Shown here one piece after another: positions 39,593 to 48,557 of a stretch of DNA of 64,000 nucleotides. Position numbers and translations under genes: made by a program. Where the stretch lies: positions 637,909-701,908 of the forward strand of contig OX335598.1 in the NCBI GenBank assembly GCA_946893605.1. The letters are read 5' to 3'. The notes beneath the pieces are model-generated. The model was not told the DNA's origin, ran no database searches, and was given only the letters and a program-made list of their open reading frames with translations. Within the stretch, counting starts at the first letter, position 1. Each line of letters starts with the position of its first letter. Source of the stretch: Candidatus Saccharimonadota bacterium. GTDB taxonomy: Bacteria > Patescibacteriota > Saccharimonadia > Saccharimonadales > Saccharimonadaceae.

Positions 39593-40111
39593 CTATAGCT
39601 TTATCAGCCGAATAAACTTCTCTAAGGCATCTGGCTTAATTTCTTGCATCGGTAGACGCGCTCCGAGCATATCGACGATTCTCTCACCTTCTGCTTCGGA
39701 AAAATAAATAGTCAAACCTGGTGAGAATCGCTTTACTGGCAATAATAAAATCGAATGTTGGTTGTTTTCGTGAATTAATCCAAATGCGCGAAATTCGCTA
39801 AAATCGTGTAAAACGTCGGCGATGTAAATGCCTTTGGGGCTAATCGCGTAGTTTATTACTTGTGGGGTTTTGTTTGATAGTACAAACAAGGCTACAGCCA
39901 TAATTGGCAGTAAAACTGCGAAAGTCCAGTTCTTAAATACTAAAATCGCTAAAGCCATTAATCCTATCAACACGATGACAAAAAACACGTACCACAATTT
40001 ACCGCGTTGAATCTGCACGCCTTCTGGCGCGTTCCAGGCTATTGGCTCAGTTAAATCAATCCTGTCAGATGATGGCGTTTCAAAGTCTTGGTTTTCTGGA
40101 CTATCGTTCAT
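39593..40111 (-). CDS. Two-helix membrane protein, conserved-type hypothetical
   Basis: 172 residues. A polar N-terminus of about 40, two closely spaced membrane helices (about 43-62 and 65-83), and a cytoplasmic C-terminal domain (about 90-172) with strands GIYIADVLHDFSEFRAFGLIH and a helix LEKFIRLIKL. The layout resembles bacterial PH-like or YdbT-type domains, but I cannot assign it. It lies 35 bases from the sixth-type pilin gene on the same strand and may be linked to the pilin system by position. Confidence 0.65.
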   Translation of the reverse strand: MNDSPENQDFETPSSDRIDLTEPIAWNAPEGVQIQRGKLWYVFFVIVLIGLMALAILVFKNWTFAVLLPIMAVALFVLSNKTPQVINYAISPKGIYIADVLHDFSEFRAFGLIHENNQHSILLLPVKRFSPGLTIYFSEAEGERIVDMLGARLPMQEIKPDALEKFIRLIKL

Positions 40112-40146
40112 GACGTTAGTATATCACGATGAGAATTAGTGAACAA

Positions 40147-40554
40147 TTAAACGTTAGTGGTTGATCCGCCGCTTAAAGCTGCACCAAGGATGAAGTTAAT
40201 GATGGCGTAAGCAAAGACTGCGACTAATAGACCGATGATTGCGTATAAAATTGTGTTTTTGGCGTTTGTGACAGATTCTTTTTTACCGCCAGATATTACG
40301 TAGCGAAAACCGCCGAAGATTAGCATAACGACGCTTAAAACGCCGACGCCGAATAGCATAATGTTGATGGCTCGCCTTACGATTGATGAATCACCATTAG
40401 CTAAGTTGGCTGGCGTATTGTCGCCGCGCGCTGCGTTAATTCCTGCTGGCGCGCCGCCCTCACCTAATGCGGAAACTGGAGCCGTCACCAAAGCTACGCC
40501 GAATCCGATTGTAAGTAATCCTATTATAATTTTAGAAATATATCCTTTTACCAT
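40147..40554 (-). CDS. T4SS pilin-like protein 7 (outlying)
   Basis: 135 residues. Signal peptide with a probable cut after PVSA (about residue 29), a polar stretch, then two helices around the turn SGGKKESVTNAKNTILYA and the end FAYAIINFILGAALSGGS. Same VirB2-like design as the array at 35.2-37.5 kb but 2.7 kb away and on the other strand, with rlmH and tRNA genes between. It may be a dedicated subunit or an older duplicate. Confidence 0.78.
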   Translation of the reverse strand: MVKGYISKIIIGLLTIGFGVALVTAPVSALGEGGAPAGINAARGDNTPANLANGDSSIVRRAINIMLFGVGVLSVVMLIFGGFRYVISGGKKESVTNAKNTILYAIIGLLVAVFAYAIINFILGAALSGGSTTNV

Positions 40555-40626
40555 AATTCTATTATACTCTATTTACGATAAAGCTATCAATAATTGCACT
40601 TATATGGTACACTAAATAGTGAATTT

Positions 40627-40719
40627 GGAGGAGTACCCAAGTGGCTGAAGGGGACGGTTTGCTAAATCGTTAGTACGGAGAGATCTGTAGCGGGGGTTCG
40701 AATCCCCCCTCCTCCGCCA
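40627..40719 (+). tRNA. tRNA-Ser (GCT)
   Basis: 93 bases with encoded CCA. Anticodon stem/loop ACGGT-TTGCTAA-ATCGT giving GCT, long variable arm, T-loop GGTTCGAATCC. Confidence 0.95.
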
Positions 40720-40736
40720 AGATTCAGAGATAGTAC

Positions 40737-40826
40737 GGAAGGGTGACCGAGTGGTTGAAGGTACCGGTCTTGAAAACCGGCGTGCGGTAAAACGTACCGA
40801 GGGTTCGAATCCCTCCCCTTCCGCCA
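40737..40826 (+). tRNA. tRNA-Ser (TGA)
   Basis: 90 bases with encoded CCA. Anticodon stem CCGGT/ACCGG with loop CTTGAAA giving TGA, long variable arm. Lies 17 bases after tRNA-Ser(GCT), so the two are one transcript. Confidence 0.95.
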
Positions 40827-40849
40827 AAATAGTGCTATTGAATTTGAAA

Positions 40850-40882
40850 AATAGGAGACTCATACGGGTCTCCTATTTTTTA
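40850..40882 (+). terminator. Terminator of the tRNA-Ser pair
   Basis: Stem AATAGGAGAC/GTCTCCTATT with an 8-base loop followed by T run. Confidence 0.85.
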
Positions 40883-40900
40883 TTGGTTGTGATGGAGGTT

Positions 40901-42058
40901 TTATTTCTCTTGTTTGACTTGAATCGTACTTTTGTAACTTGCGCCAGATAGACGATCAAACATAAAACGTCGGTTAAATAGGGCTACGACAATTGTAATT
41001 AATACGAATAATATGAATACTAAGAACGCAATTGCGAATAGACAGAGAAACAATAGCGAATTCGCTTCCTTATTAAATTCACTCGCTAGGTAAAACAAGC
41101 CTGCGGGAATGATGCGAAAATATATCGTAAGTAAGATTCCTCTGAAAATTGTGCGAATCCATTTTTTATTTTCAAATGTTAGCCCAAACTTTAATAATGC
41201 GCTACCAAAAGTTTTACCATTCAGTAGAGGAATTAGGCTAAAATAGAGGGCTAAAAATAGCGAAAACGGAAGTTGGGTTTTTGATAAGGTGTAAGGAATA
41301 CGGATGATAACAGCGTCGATTATTAGAGATAAACTAACGCGGACTGCAGAAACTCGTGAGCCAGCCTCAAGGGATTTTTCATCTATTTCTTCCCTGGACG
41401 GAAGTAGCCACGTCGCAAACCAGCCCAGAAAGTAACCGATGCATCCGCCTACCGTGTTCTGGATGATATCATCGACGTCGGCTAATCGGTAAGGTCCTGA
41501 ATAGATGAAATAAAGTCCAGACAGTTGCGTTAACTCAAAGAATAAACTTGAAATAGCCGTCAATAACAACGTCTTTTTAAGGCTACATTTGAAATAGTAG
41601 CGCAGGTAAATTCCGAACGGAATGAGCATTAAAACGTTGAAAGCAGGAACGTAAAAAGTGGGATGTTTTATCGTCGTAATCCAAGTTGAGCTATCTGTTA
41701 ATACAAGTGGACTATTCTTTATAAAATCTGCGACGAATGAAAACGGGATTAAATTCAGATTTTCTGCGTAAGTTGTGTGAACGGATTCTGGATTTGGTAA
41801 CGGTAAAATAACTAAGAAATACACAGTTAATAAATACAGAATAAAGGAATAGAAAATCAAAGTCCGCAGCTTATTAACAGAGCCGTATTTTCGATAGTTC
41901 GCAATCATATACGGCAACGTGATAAGAAAAGCCAAGATTGGGAAAAGGATTAGTGCGACCTTAATAGAAATTAGATATCCCATAAACTCCATTATACTAA
42001 ACATTTTCTCTGTAAAATCCAGGATGACTATTTCTATGCTGGGAAATATACTTGACAA
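40901..42058 (-). CDS. VanZ-RDD fusion membrane protein
   Basis: Up to 385 residues. The N-terminal VanZ-like domain (about 20-215) has four to five helices with LNLIPFSFV, NVLMLIPFG and DVDDIIQNTVGGCIGYFLG. The C-terminal RDD-type domain has RVSLSLIIDAVIIRIPY then two to three helices. VanZ proteins are linked to glycopeptide tolerance and RDD proteins to transport; the joint function is unknown. The start is uncertain: ATGs at 42058, 42004 and a few codons later are all possible. Confidence 0.78.
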   Translation of the reverse strand: MSSIFPSIEIVILDFTEKMFSIMEFMGYLISIKVALILFPILAFLITLPYMIANYRKYGSVNKLRTLIFYSFILYLLTVYFLVILPLPNPESVHTTYAENLNLIPFSFVADFIKNSPLVLTDSSTWITTIKHPTFYVPAFNVLMLIPFGIYLRYYFKCSLKKTLLLTAISSLFFELTQLSGLYFIYSGPYRLADVDDIIQNTVGGCIGYFLGWFATWLLPSREEIDEKSLEAGSRVSAVRVSLSLIIDAVIIRIPYTLSKTQLPFSLFLALYFSLIPLLNGKTFGSALLKFGLTFENKKWIRTIFRGILLTIYFRIIPAGLFYLASEFNKEANSLLFLCLFAIAFLVFILFVLITIVVALFNRRFMFDRLSGASYKSTIQVKQEK

Positions 42059-42080
42059 AAAACAAAGCTTATGCTAGCAT
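42053..42080 (+). promoter_or_regulatory. Promoter of the 42125 gene
   Basis: TTGACA, 16-base spacer, TAGCAT with an upstream TGC extended -10. The 5' leader is about 40 bases. Confidence 0.6.
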
Positions 42081-42124
42081 TATAACCAGTATTCTAAAAA
42101 TAGATACAAAAAGAAAGAACAAAA

Positions 42125-42466
42125 ATGAATTTAGTACAACAGTTTTTCACCGTTACAACTATGTTTGTCAGTTTGAATGTAGCGTTTGGTGTGCTGCTGC
42201 ACGATACCAACGTCGATAAAGCGTTTTTGTCATCTTGGAAAACATATAGCGTTCAAAGTGACGTTGAGGGTGAAATAAAAATGCCAGAAACAAAGCCTCA
42301 TACTCATCCAGAACACGCTCAATTGTCAAATGTGTTGAAAGAAGGTTCAGCGCGACCGCGAACTACGCCTCGCAACAACGATAAGAAGCGATTACGCCAA
42401 AAATATGCTGCCCGTGGTCAACATATTTTTGACGGATATCACCTTGATTTTGAAGGTGTGAGCTAG
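42125..42466 (+). CDS. Small membrane-anchored hypothetical protein
   Basis: 113 residues. An N-terminal hydrophobic segment (about 5-25) serves as anchor or signal, followed by a hydrophilic basic tail with a His/Pro-rich stretch (ETKPHTHPEHAQ) and DKKRLRQKYAARGQHIFDGY. A good promoter stands alone in front of it. It ends 1 base before the convergent valS stop. No family recognised. Confidence 0.6.
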   Translation: MNLVQQFFTVTTMFVSLNVAFGVLLHDTNVDKAFLSSWKTYSVQSDVEGEIKMPETKPHTHPEHAQLSNVLKEGSARPRTTPRNNDKKRLRQKYAARGQHIFDGYHLDFEGVS

Positions 42467-42467
42467 G

Positions 42468-45023
42468 CTATTTTAAGCTAATCACTTCCAGTTCTGAAAC
42501 AAGCCGAGTAATGATTTTTTCTTGCTCGGCTAATTGCTCGCGAGTTTCCTCGACAAGGTGAGCTGGCGCCTTCTCAACGTAAGTCGGATTTTCCAGGCGC
42601 TTCTTTAATCCCGCCAATTTCTGACGTGCTTCGGCTAGGCGCATTTCCAAATTTTCCTGATGCTGGTACAGAGTTTCACTATCGATATCTAGCCATGCTT
42701 CCCTGTTAGCCGCTGCTAATCTCAGTCCGCGCGGCTGATCCGTGTGCTCAATTGCCTCAAGCCGCATCAGATGCTTAATTGTGTCTTGATTATCAGCGAT
42801 AAGACTGTCATTGCCGTATAACAATCGATATTTCTTATTCCCTGGCAGTTCAGCAATCACCCAGCGACCTTCGGCGACCAAGAGTTTAAGTTGCTCGAAT
42901 TGCTCGGCAGCAATCGGATCAAACTTCTCTGGAGTTGGCCAAGCCTCACGCATCAAAATGCCGTCGGTGTAATTAAGCGTTTGCCAAATTGTTTCCGTAA
43001 CAAACGGCGCAAATGGATGAGCAATTTTCAAAGAAGTTGCCAAAACCCAAGATAGCAACGGACGATTGATCGCGGTTTTAGACGATTCAATGTACCAGTC
43101 AGCTACGTCGTCCCAAATGGTGTGATAGACAGTTTCAGACGCCTCTGAGAAGCGACATTGCTCTAATCGAACGGCGATATTGTTGGCGGCGTCGTTCAAT
43201 TGGCGAATAATCCAGTGATCGGCCGGAGTTTGTGGCTCTAAGTCGATAATTTGGTGATTATCGCCAATTTGCGCCTCGACAAACCTGGCAATATTCCATA
43301 GCTTATTGCAGAAGTTGCGAGCAGCGATAACAGAGCCGCGGTTAAAGGCCTGACTTTGAGCTGGCGCTCGCCCAGAAATAAGTCCCATGCGTGTGGCGTC
43401 AGATCCAAATTCTGCGACCAACTCCATAGGATTTATAACATTACCCTTAGACTTGGACATTTTTTGGTTGTGCTCGTCATTAACCATTCCGTGAAGATAA
43501 ACTTCTTTGAATGGCAACTTCCCTGTTCGGTACAGACTGAGCATGATCATTCGCGAAACCCATGCGCGCATAATATCCATACCAGTTTCCATCATGTCGG
43601 TTGGGAAATAATTAGCTAAATCGCCGTCGGTCAGATAATCCGTTACAATATATGGCCATTGTCCAGATGAGAACCAGGTGTCAAAGGTATCCTCTTCTCT
43701 GATGTATGTTGTGCCATTTACAACAATACTTTGCTCGTTGATGCGAGTATCGAATATCCAATCCTTAGGGTCGTTTTCATTTACAAACGCAGGAATTGGT
43801 ATTCCCCATGGAATCTGTCGTGAAATATTCCAGTCTTTCAATTGCTCAAAATATGCGATAAGTTCTTTGCGCTTGGATGCTGGGTAAAAAGTGATTTCTT
43901 CTTTTTTGAGTGCATCAATTGCTGGCTGTGCGAGTGATTGTGTTTTAATAAACCACTGCTCTTTAATCATTGGCTCAATTACGCTGCCACACCTATAACA
44001 ATGTCCAACGGCGTGTTCAATTTCAGTCTCACCGCGGCGTAGCTCCAGTGCTTCCAGTGCTTCCAAAACCCGAGCGCGAGCTTCTACTGGCGTTAATCCT
44101 AAGAACTGCGCTGGCACATTTATCATCTTCCCTTCTGGGCTGATGATTGATTCTAAAGGCAAATCATGGCGTTTTGCAATTTCAAAGTCGTTCGGGTCGT
44201 GCGCCGGTGTAATTTTAACTGCGCCAGTACCGTAGCTCATGTCGACGTATTCGTCTGCGATGATAGGAATTTCCTTATCGACAATCGGCAGTAAAATGCG
44301 AGTTCCAACCAATTTTTTGTATCGCTCATCATCTGGATGAACCGCCACAGCAACGTCGCCGAGCATAGTTTCTGGGCGCGTAGTAGCTACGATAATCTCG
44401 CCAATTTTATCTAATGTCGGGTAAGCTATTTTCCACAACTTCCCTTTTTCGTTCTTATGTTCTACTTCGATGTCGGCAAAGCTGGTTTGGTGTTCGGTAC
44501 AATAATTGACAATTCGCTCACCTCTGTAAACCAAATTGTCATCCCACATTTTCTTAAATGTGTCGTATACGGTGTTGATAACTTTGTCGTCCAGAGTGAA
44601 TGTCAAATGCTTCCATGACGCACTAACACCTAACGCGCGCAATTGCAGCTCCATATTGCCGCGTTTTTCTTGTACAAAATTCCAAACTTGACTATACAAT
44701 TGGTCACGTGAAAAATCGAAGCGACTCTTCCCTTGCTTCGTCAATTCTCTTTCATACACAACCCAAGTTTCAAACCCAGCGTGGTCGGCGCCTGGAATAA
44801 ATACGGCGTCGTCGCCCTTCATTCGGTGATAGCGAATCAGAATATCCTTCAAATTCATATCGAGCGCGTGTCCAATGTGAAGATTACCGTTAGCGTTAGG
44901 TGGCGGCATAATGATTGAATATGGCTTACCTACCCCTGTTGGCTCTAATGCACCACTGGTTTCCCATAGGGCGTAAATGTTTGGCTCGTAATCGTTTGGT
45001 ATGTATTGTTTAGCTAGCTGCAT
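42468..45023 (-). CDS. valS: Valyl-tRNA synthetase
   Basis: 851 residues, intact. Class I signature PPPNANGNLHIGHAL near residue 40, editing (CP1) domain with TTRPETMLGDVAVAVHP, KMSKS loop HNQKMSKSKGNV near 520, anticodon-binding domain, and a C-terminal coiled coil (about 790-845: LEMRLAEARQKLAGLKKRLE). Charges tRNA-Val and proofreads Thr. The upstream leader is about 130 bases with no ORF; I see no T-box. Confidence 0.97.
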   Translation of the reverse strand: MQLAKQYIPNDYEPNIYALWETSGALEPTGVGKPYSIIMPPPNANGNLHIGHALDMNLKDILIRYHRMKGDDAVFIPGADHAGFETWVVYERELTKQGKSRFDFSRDQLYSQVWNFVQEKRGNMELQLRALGVSASWKHLTFTLDDKVINTVYDTFKKMWDDNLVYRGERIVNYCTEHQTSFADIEVEHKNEKGKLWKIAYPTLDKIGEIIVATTRPETMLGDVAVAVHPDDERYKKLVGTRILLPIVDKEIPIIADEYVDMSYGTGAVKITPAHDPNDFEIAKRHDLPLESIISPEGKMINVPAQFLGLTPVEARARVLEALEALELRRGETEIEHAVGHCYRCGSVIEPMIKEQWFIKTQSLAQPAIDALKKEEITFYPASKRKELIAYFEQLKDWNISRQIPWGIPIPAFVNENDPKDWIFDTRINEQSIVVNGTTYIREEDTFDTWFSSGQWPYIVTDYLTDGDLANYFPTDMMETGMDIMRAWVSRMIMLSLYRTGKLPFKEVYLHGMVNDEHNQKMSKSKGNVINPMELVAEFGSDATRMGLISGRAPAQSQAFNRGSVIAARNFCNKLWNIARFVEAQIGDNHQIIDLEPQTPADHWIIRQLNDAANNIAVRLEQCRFSEASETVYHTIWDDVADWYIESSKTAINRPLLSWVLATSLKIAHPFAPFVTETIWQTLNYTDGILMREAWPTPEKFDPIAAEQFEQLKLLVAEGRWVIAELPGNKKYRLLYGNDSLIADNQDTIKHLMRLEAIEHTDQPRGLRLAAANREAWLDIDSETLYQHQENLEMRLAEARQKLAGLKKRLENPTYVEKAPAHLVEETREQLAEQEKIITRLVSELEVISLK

Positions 45024-45143
45024 AAGTTATTCCATGGTTTTTTCATGTGAAAAAAGACAAAAGAAAAACAAAGTAGCTTTTCACGTGCAAAGCCCTTATT
45101 TATGTAATCTTCTAATTTCTCCACATATTTATATTACATCTTA

Positions 45144-45166
45144 ATTATACCACAAATTTATGTGGT
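45144..45166 (-). promoter_or_regulatory. valS promoter -10 with overlapping palindrome
   Basis: Minus strand TATAAT (45144-45149) preceded by TGG. A palindrome ACCACA-N6-TGTGGT (45149-45166) overlaps the spacer and could be an operator. Between 45024 and 45184 there is no gene; a second A/T palindrome lies at about 45036-45053. Confidence 0.4.
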
Positions 45167-45184
45167 GCGATGGATGAAATAAGG

Positions 45185-46111
45185 TTATTTTCTGATCGTT
45201 TGATACGCTCGATATAGCCAATATTGAAGTGGCTTTAAGGGGAATTCCCAGGTTGACCCGGAATAGATATCCTCGCCGCCGAATGATCGCTTAAACTTCG
45301 TAAAGCCAGCCCATGGGTGATTTTTTGGTGCGTTTTCAGGAGCAATTCCATATAAATCGACTTTCTCCATTTGACGATGTTTTGCATCGATTATCGCTTC
45401 GGCGAGCAGGGCAGTTCCAGCGTTAAGCTTGCGATATTCTGGTGTAGAATTTGCTGCAGCATGCGCGTAAATTCGAGCTGTTTTTGAGTCGAAAAATAGG
45501 GCAGTAGCAATTACTTTATTATCGTATGTTGCGTACCAAAAAGAAGCGTCATTTGATGGAAGCAGGGAACCAGCTTGCTTATGAAAATATGAATCTGGGT
45601 GCGGCGACATGCCGGTTCTCTTGGCAACTTCATGGATTAGTTCAAGAAAATACTTGATATCTTCTGGGCTTTGAGATTGATGAACAGTTACGCTTTTTTT
45701 GTGATAATTCCTATAACAATTCCTTACAGGTTGCGCCATACTTGCTATAATCTCTTCCTCTGGTTGCTGGAGATTGATAACGTGCGTATGTTCTGGCTGC
45801 AAATGGACATAAGTGGCTTTCTTCCAATGTTCATCAGATAATACCTTAGAAAAGGTGGGTTTAATTGGTCCGACTCTGAGGAAAGTTACGCCAAGTTTTT
45901 TACCTAGGTCAGCAAGATCTTTTAATGCCAACTGCAAATTTTTCTCATTAGTGGCGGTTGGTCCAAAAGGACAGTATAGGCGAGAATTACCCGTACCGCG
46001 CTCTAATATTGCGAAATATTCCCATCCTTCACCTCTGTTGTGAAAGACTTTTCGACCGAGCGATTGTTGGAATTTTTCCCAGGCTTCTGATTGTAGAAAA
46101 TGCTGATTCAT
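45185..46111 (-). CDS. FemABX-type peptidoglycan aminoacyltransferase
   Basis: 308 residues, normal for a FemX-like protein lacking the long coiled coil. Two GNAT-like folds: the first has HFLQSEAWEKFQQSLG and RLYCPFGPTATN; the second has YATYDNKVIATALFFD and the hallmark LYGIAPENAPKNHPWAGFTKFKRSFGG (partly quoted, about 250-275). Uses aminoacyl-tRNA to add residues to the lipid II stem peptide for cross-bridges. It follows tsaD in the same direction and lies near murE and murF. Confidence 0.87.
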   Translation of the reverse strand: MNQHFLQSEAWEKFQQSLGRKVFHNRGEGWEYFAILERGTGNSRLYCPFGPTATNEKNLQLALKDLADLGKKLGVTFLRVGPIKPTFSKVLSDEHWKKATYVHLQPEHTHVINLQQPEEEIIASMAQPVRNCYRNYHKKSVTVHQSQSPEDIKYFLELIHEVAKRTGMSPHPDSYFHKQAGSLLPSNDASFWYATYDNKVIATALFFDSKTARIYAHAAANSTPEYRKLNAGTALLAEAIIDAKHRQMEKVDLYGIAPENAPKNHPWAGFTKFKRSFGGEDIYSGSTWEFPLKPLQYWLYRAYQTIRK

Positions 46112-46129
46112 GTTGTAATCCTCACAACG

Positions 46130-47199
46130 TTATATTGCTGTCATTGATAAACTTGGCTGAACTTCCAGATCGTATGGATCTGTAGGCTCGTCAATTTGAG
46201 ATCTGAAATAACCAAGGGTAGCAATCATCGCGGCGTTATCTGTACAGAGTTGGATAGGGGCGTATTCGATGTCAATTGGCAAAGCTTCGCGTAATTGACG
46301 GCGCAATTCTTGATTAGCTGCGACTCCGCCAGCGATTACAACGGAGGCTGGCTGGAAATTGTCAAACGCCTTCTTGGTTTTATTTACGAGAGTTTTTATG
46401 GCTGTATACTGGAAACTTGCCGCCATATTACGTCGTAATTCGTCATCTACGAGCGCTGGAAGCTCATGAGAGGGAAAAGTGAAGTCTTTACCGACTTCGT
46501 GCTGAACGTCTCTCAGAACAGCTGTCTTAAGCCCAGAGAAGGAAAATCGTATTCGCCGGATAGTTTGGCGATAGGCAAGTGAAACGCGTGTGGATCACCA
46601 AGTTCAGCGACTTTAGCAATGGCTGGGCCGCCAGGATATGGCAAGCCGATGATTTTAGCGACTTTATCAAACGCTTCGCCAACCGCGTCGTCTTGGGTTT
46701 GTCCGATAAGTTGATAATCACCGTGATTTTTGAATAGGACAAGTTGTGAGTGTCCGCCTGAAACGATTAACGAAAGCATAGGGAATGACGGCTGTTGTTT
46801 CGGCAACGTCAAAGATAAATTGTCGGCTTGCTTATTGATAAAATTGGCGTACACGTGAGCTTCTACGTGATGAATCTTAAAGAGCGGCTTATTATGGATA
46901 ATAGCGAGAGTTCTGGCGGCGAGAGTGCCGATTAATAGCGAGCCAATAAGCCCCGGCGCATAAGTAACGGCGATGGCGTCGATATCATCCCAAGTGCAAT
47001 TTGCGTCAGACAAAGCTTTTTTAATGACGGGATTTACAACTTCCAAATGGCTGCGAGCGGCAATTTCTGGAATAACTCCGCCGTATTCTGCGTGAATATC
47101 GATTTGAGAATTGACGACATTTGAAAGCAAGCGTTCGCCATCTTCAACTATTGACGCCGCTGTTTCGTCGCAACTGGATTCAATTCCCAAAATCCTCAT
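46130..47199 (-). CDS. tsaD: tRNA N6-threonylcarbamoyladenosine transferase TsaD (frameshifted)
   Basis: About 356 residues after repair of a break near 46540 and a further one before 46430. N-terminus MRILGIESSCDETAASIVED is the Kae1/TsaD start. Metal ligands in IHHVEAHVYANF (HxxxH), SGGHSQLVLF, and the C-terminal AGGVAANQELRRQL and LCTDNAAMIA are all present. Makes t6A37 on ANN-decoding tRNAs. Essential in nearly all bacteria, so the break is probably an error. A -10 box lies 8 bases before the ATG. Confidence 0.93.
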
Positions 47200-47207
47200 T
47201 TGCTTTT

Positions 47208-47233
47208 ATTATAGCAAATATAAGTGGTAAAAT
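47208..47233. promoter_or_regulatory. Back-to-back -10 boxes between tsaD and murE
   Basis: Minus-strand TATAAT with TGC (47208-47213) 8 bases before tsaD, and plus-strand TAAAAT (47228-47233) 7 bases before murE. Both genes lack a Shine-Dalgarno, so both are likely leaderless. Confidence 0.5.
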
Positions 47234-47240
47234 GGGTATT

Positions 47241-48557
47241 ATGAAAAACGAGTTGGTAAAAATTGCTAGAAAAACGCTACCTCAAGGAGCTTTGGAAAAA
47301 ACCGAAAACGCCTATAGAGTTGCGCGCACGAAGATGATTAGCCTAAGATATGGCAATCCAGCTCGTGGCTTGAGAATTATCGCAGTAACAGGGACGAACG
47401 GGAAAACTACGACCGCTTGTTATATCAATGAGATCTTGAAAGAGGCTGGCTTTAAGACTGCATTATTTACGACGGCGGTGATTGAAATTGCTGGCAAGGA
47501 AAGATAAATGATTTGAATGCGACGGTTCCGACCGTGGCAAGGCTGTTTAGCTTTTTCCAGACAGCTCAGCGCGAAGGTGTAGAATATGTGATTTTAGAGG
47601 CGACAAGTCACGCTTTATCACAGCATAAATTTGACGGCGTGCCAATTGAGGCGGCGGTGATGACTAATTTGACTCAAGACCATTTGGACTATCACAAAAC
47701 GATGGAAGCTTACGCGGCGGCTAAGGCTAAATTGTTTGAGAAAAAGCCAAAATATATCGTGCTGAATCGCGATGACGAGTGGTTTGAATATTTTGATAAG
47801 TTTACAGCTTCTGGCGAGAAAATGACTTACGGAACGAATCCGGAAGCTGAAGCTCACTTAACGCACGTTAAGTTGTATAAAAAGGGAACAGAGGCAAGTT
47901 TGCTGATTGATCATCAAACTCATTTGGAGTTGGCGACTAATTTGCCTGGCGAATTTAACGTGATGAATATGTCGGCTGCGGTGTCGTTGGCGTATTTGTT
48001 GGGGATAAAGCTGGAAGATATCCAAGAGGGCGTGGCGAATTTGGAAGCGATTCCTGGACGATTCGAGCGAGTAGAAAATAAGCTTGGAATTGATATTATT
48101 GTGGATTATGCTCACACGCCAGACGCGCTGGAAAAATTGCTAAAAACCACGCATAAAATTACCAAGGGGCGATTAACTTTGGTGTTTGGTGCGTGCGGCG
48201 ACAGGGATAAGACAAAGCGTCCGATTATGGGCGAACTGGCGGCTAATTTGGCAGATAGGATTTTCCTAACTGACGAGGAGAGTTATAACGAAAATCCAGA
48301 TGAAATTCCGGGCAATGATTCGTCAGGGAATTGAGCGAACGAAGAAGACCCATAAGATGACGGAAATTGCTGATCGAAAACAGGCGATTTATCAAGCTCT
48401 GAAGTCGGCTGTTCGCGGCGATACGATTCTGATTACGGGTATGGGTCATGAGCAGTACCGAATTGTGAATGGTAAGCGAATTCCGTGGAATGACAAGAAG
48501 GTTGTTCAGGAAATTATTTCTGAGATTGAGAAAAAGAGTCGTAAAATTTCGCTTTAA
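47241..48557 (+). CDS. murE: MurE-like Mur ligase (frameshifted)
   Basis: About 439 residues joined from three pieces, breaks near 47507 and 48305 (NPDE-IRAMIRQGIER). P-loop AVTGTNGKTTTACYINEIL near 55-73, EATSHALSQHKFDGV, TNLTQDHLDYHKTMEAY with the conserved carbamoyl-lysine region, and DYAHTPDALEKLL. The DNPR motif that marks meso-diaminopimelate-specific MurE is absent (DEESYNENP instead), so the amino acid added is uncertain. It is shorter than typical MurE in its N-terminal domain. Convergent with murF. Confidence 0.85.

Noticed and set aside
45024..45184. T-box riboswitch before valS
   Set aside because: The 130-base leader lacks the T-box core and specifier hairpin; only A/T-rich palindromes are present.
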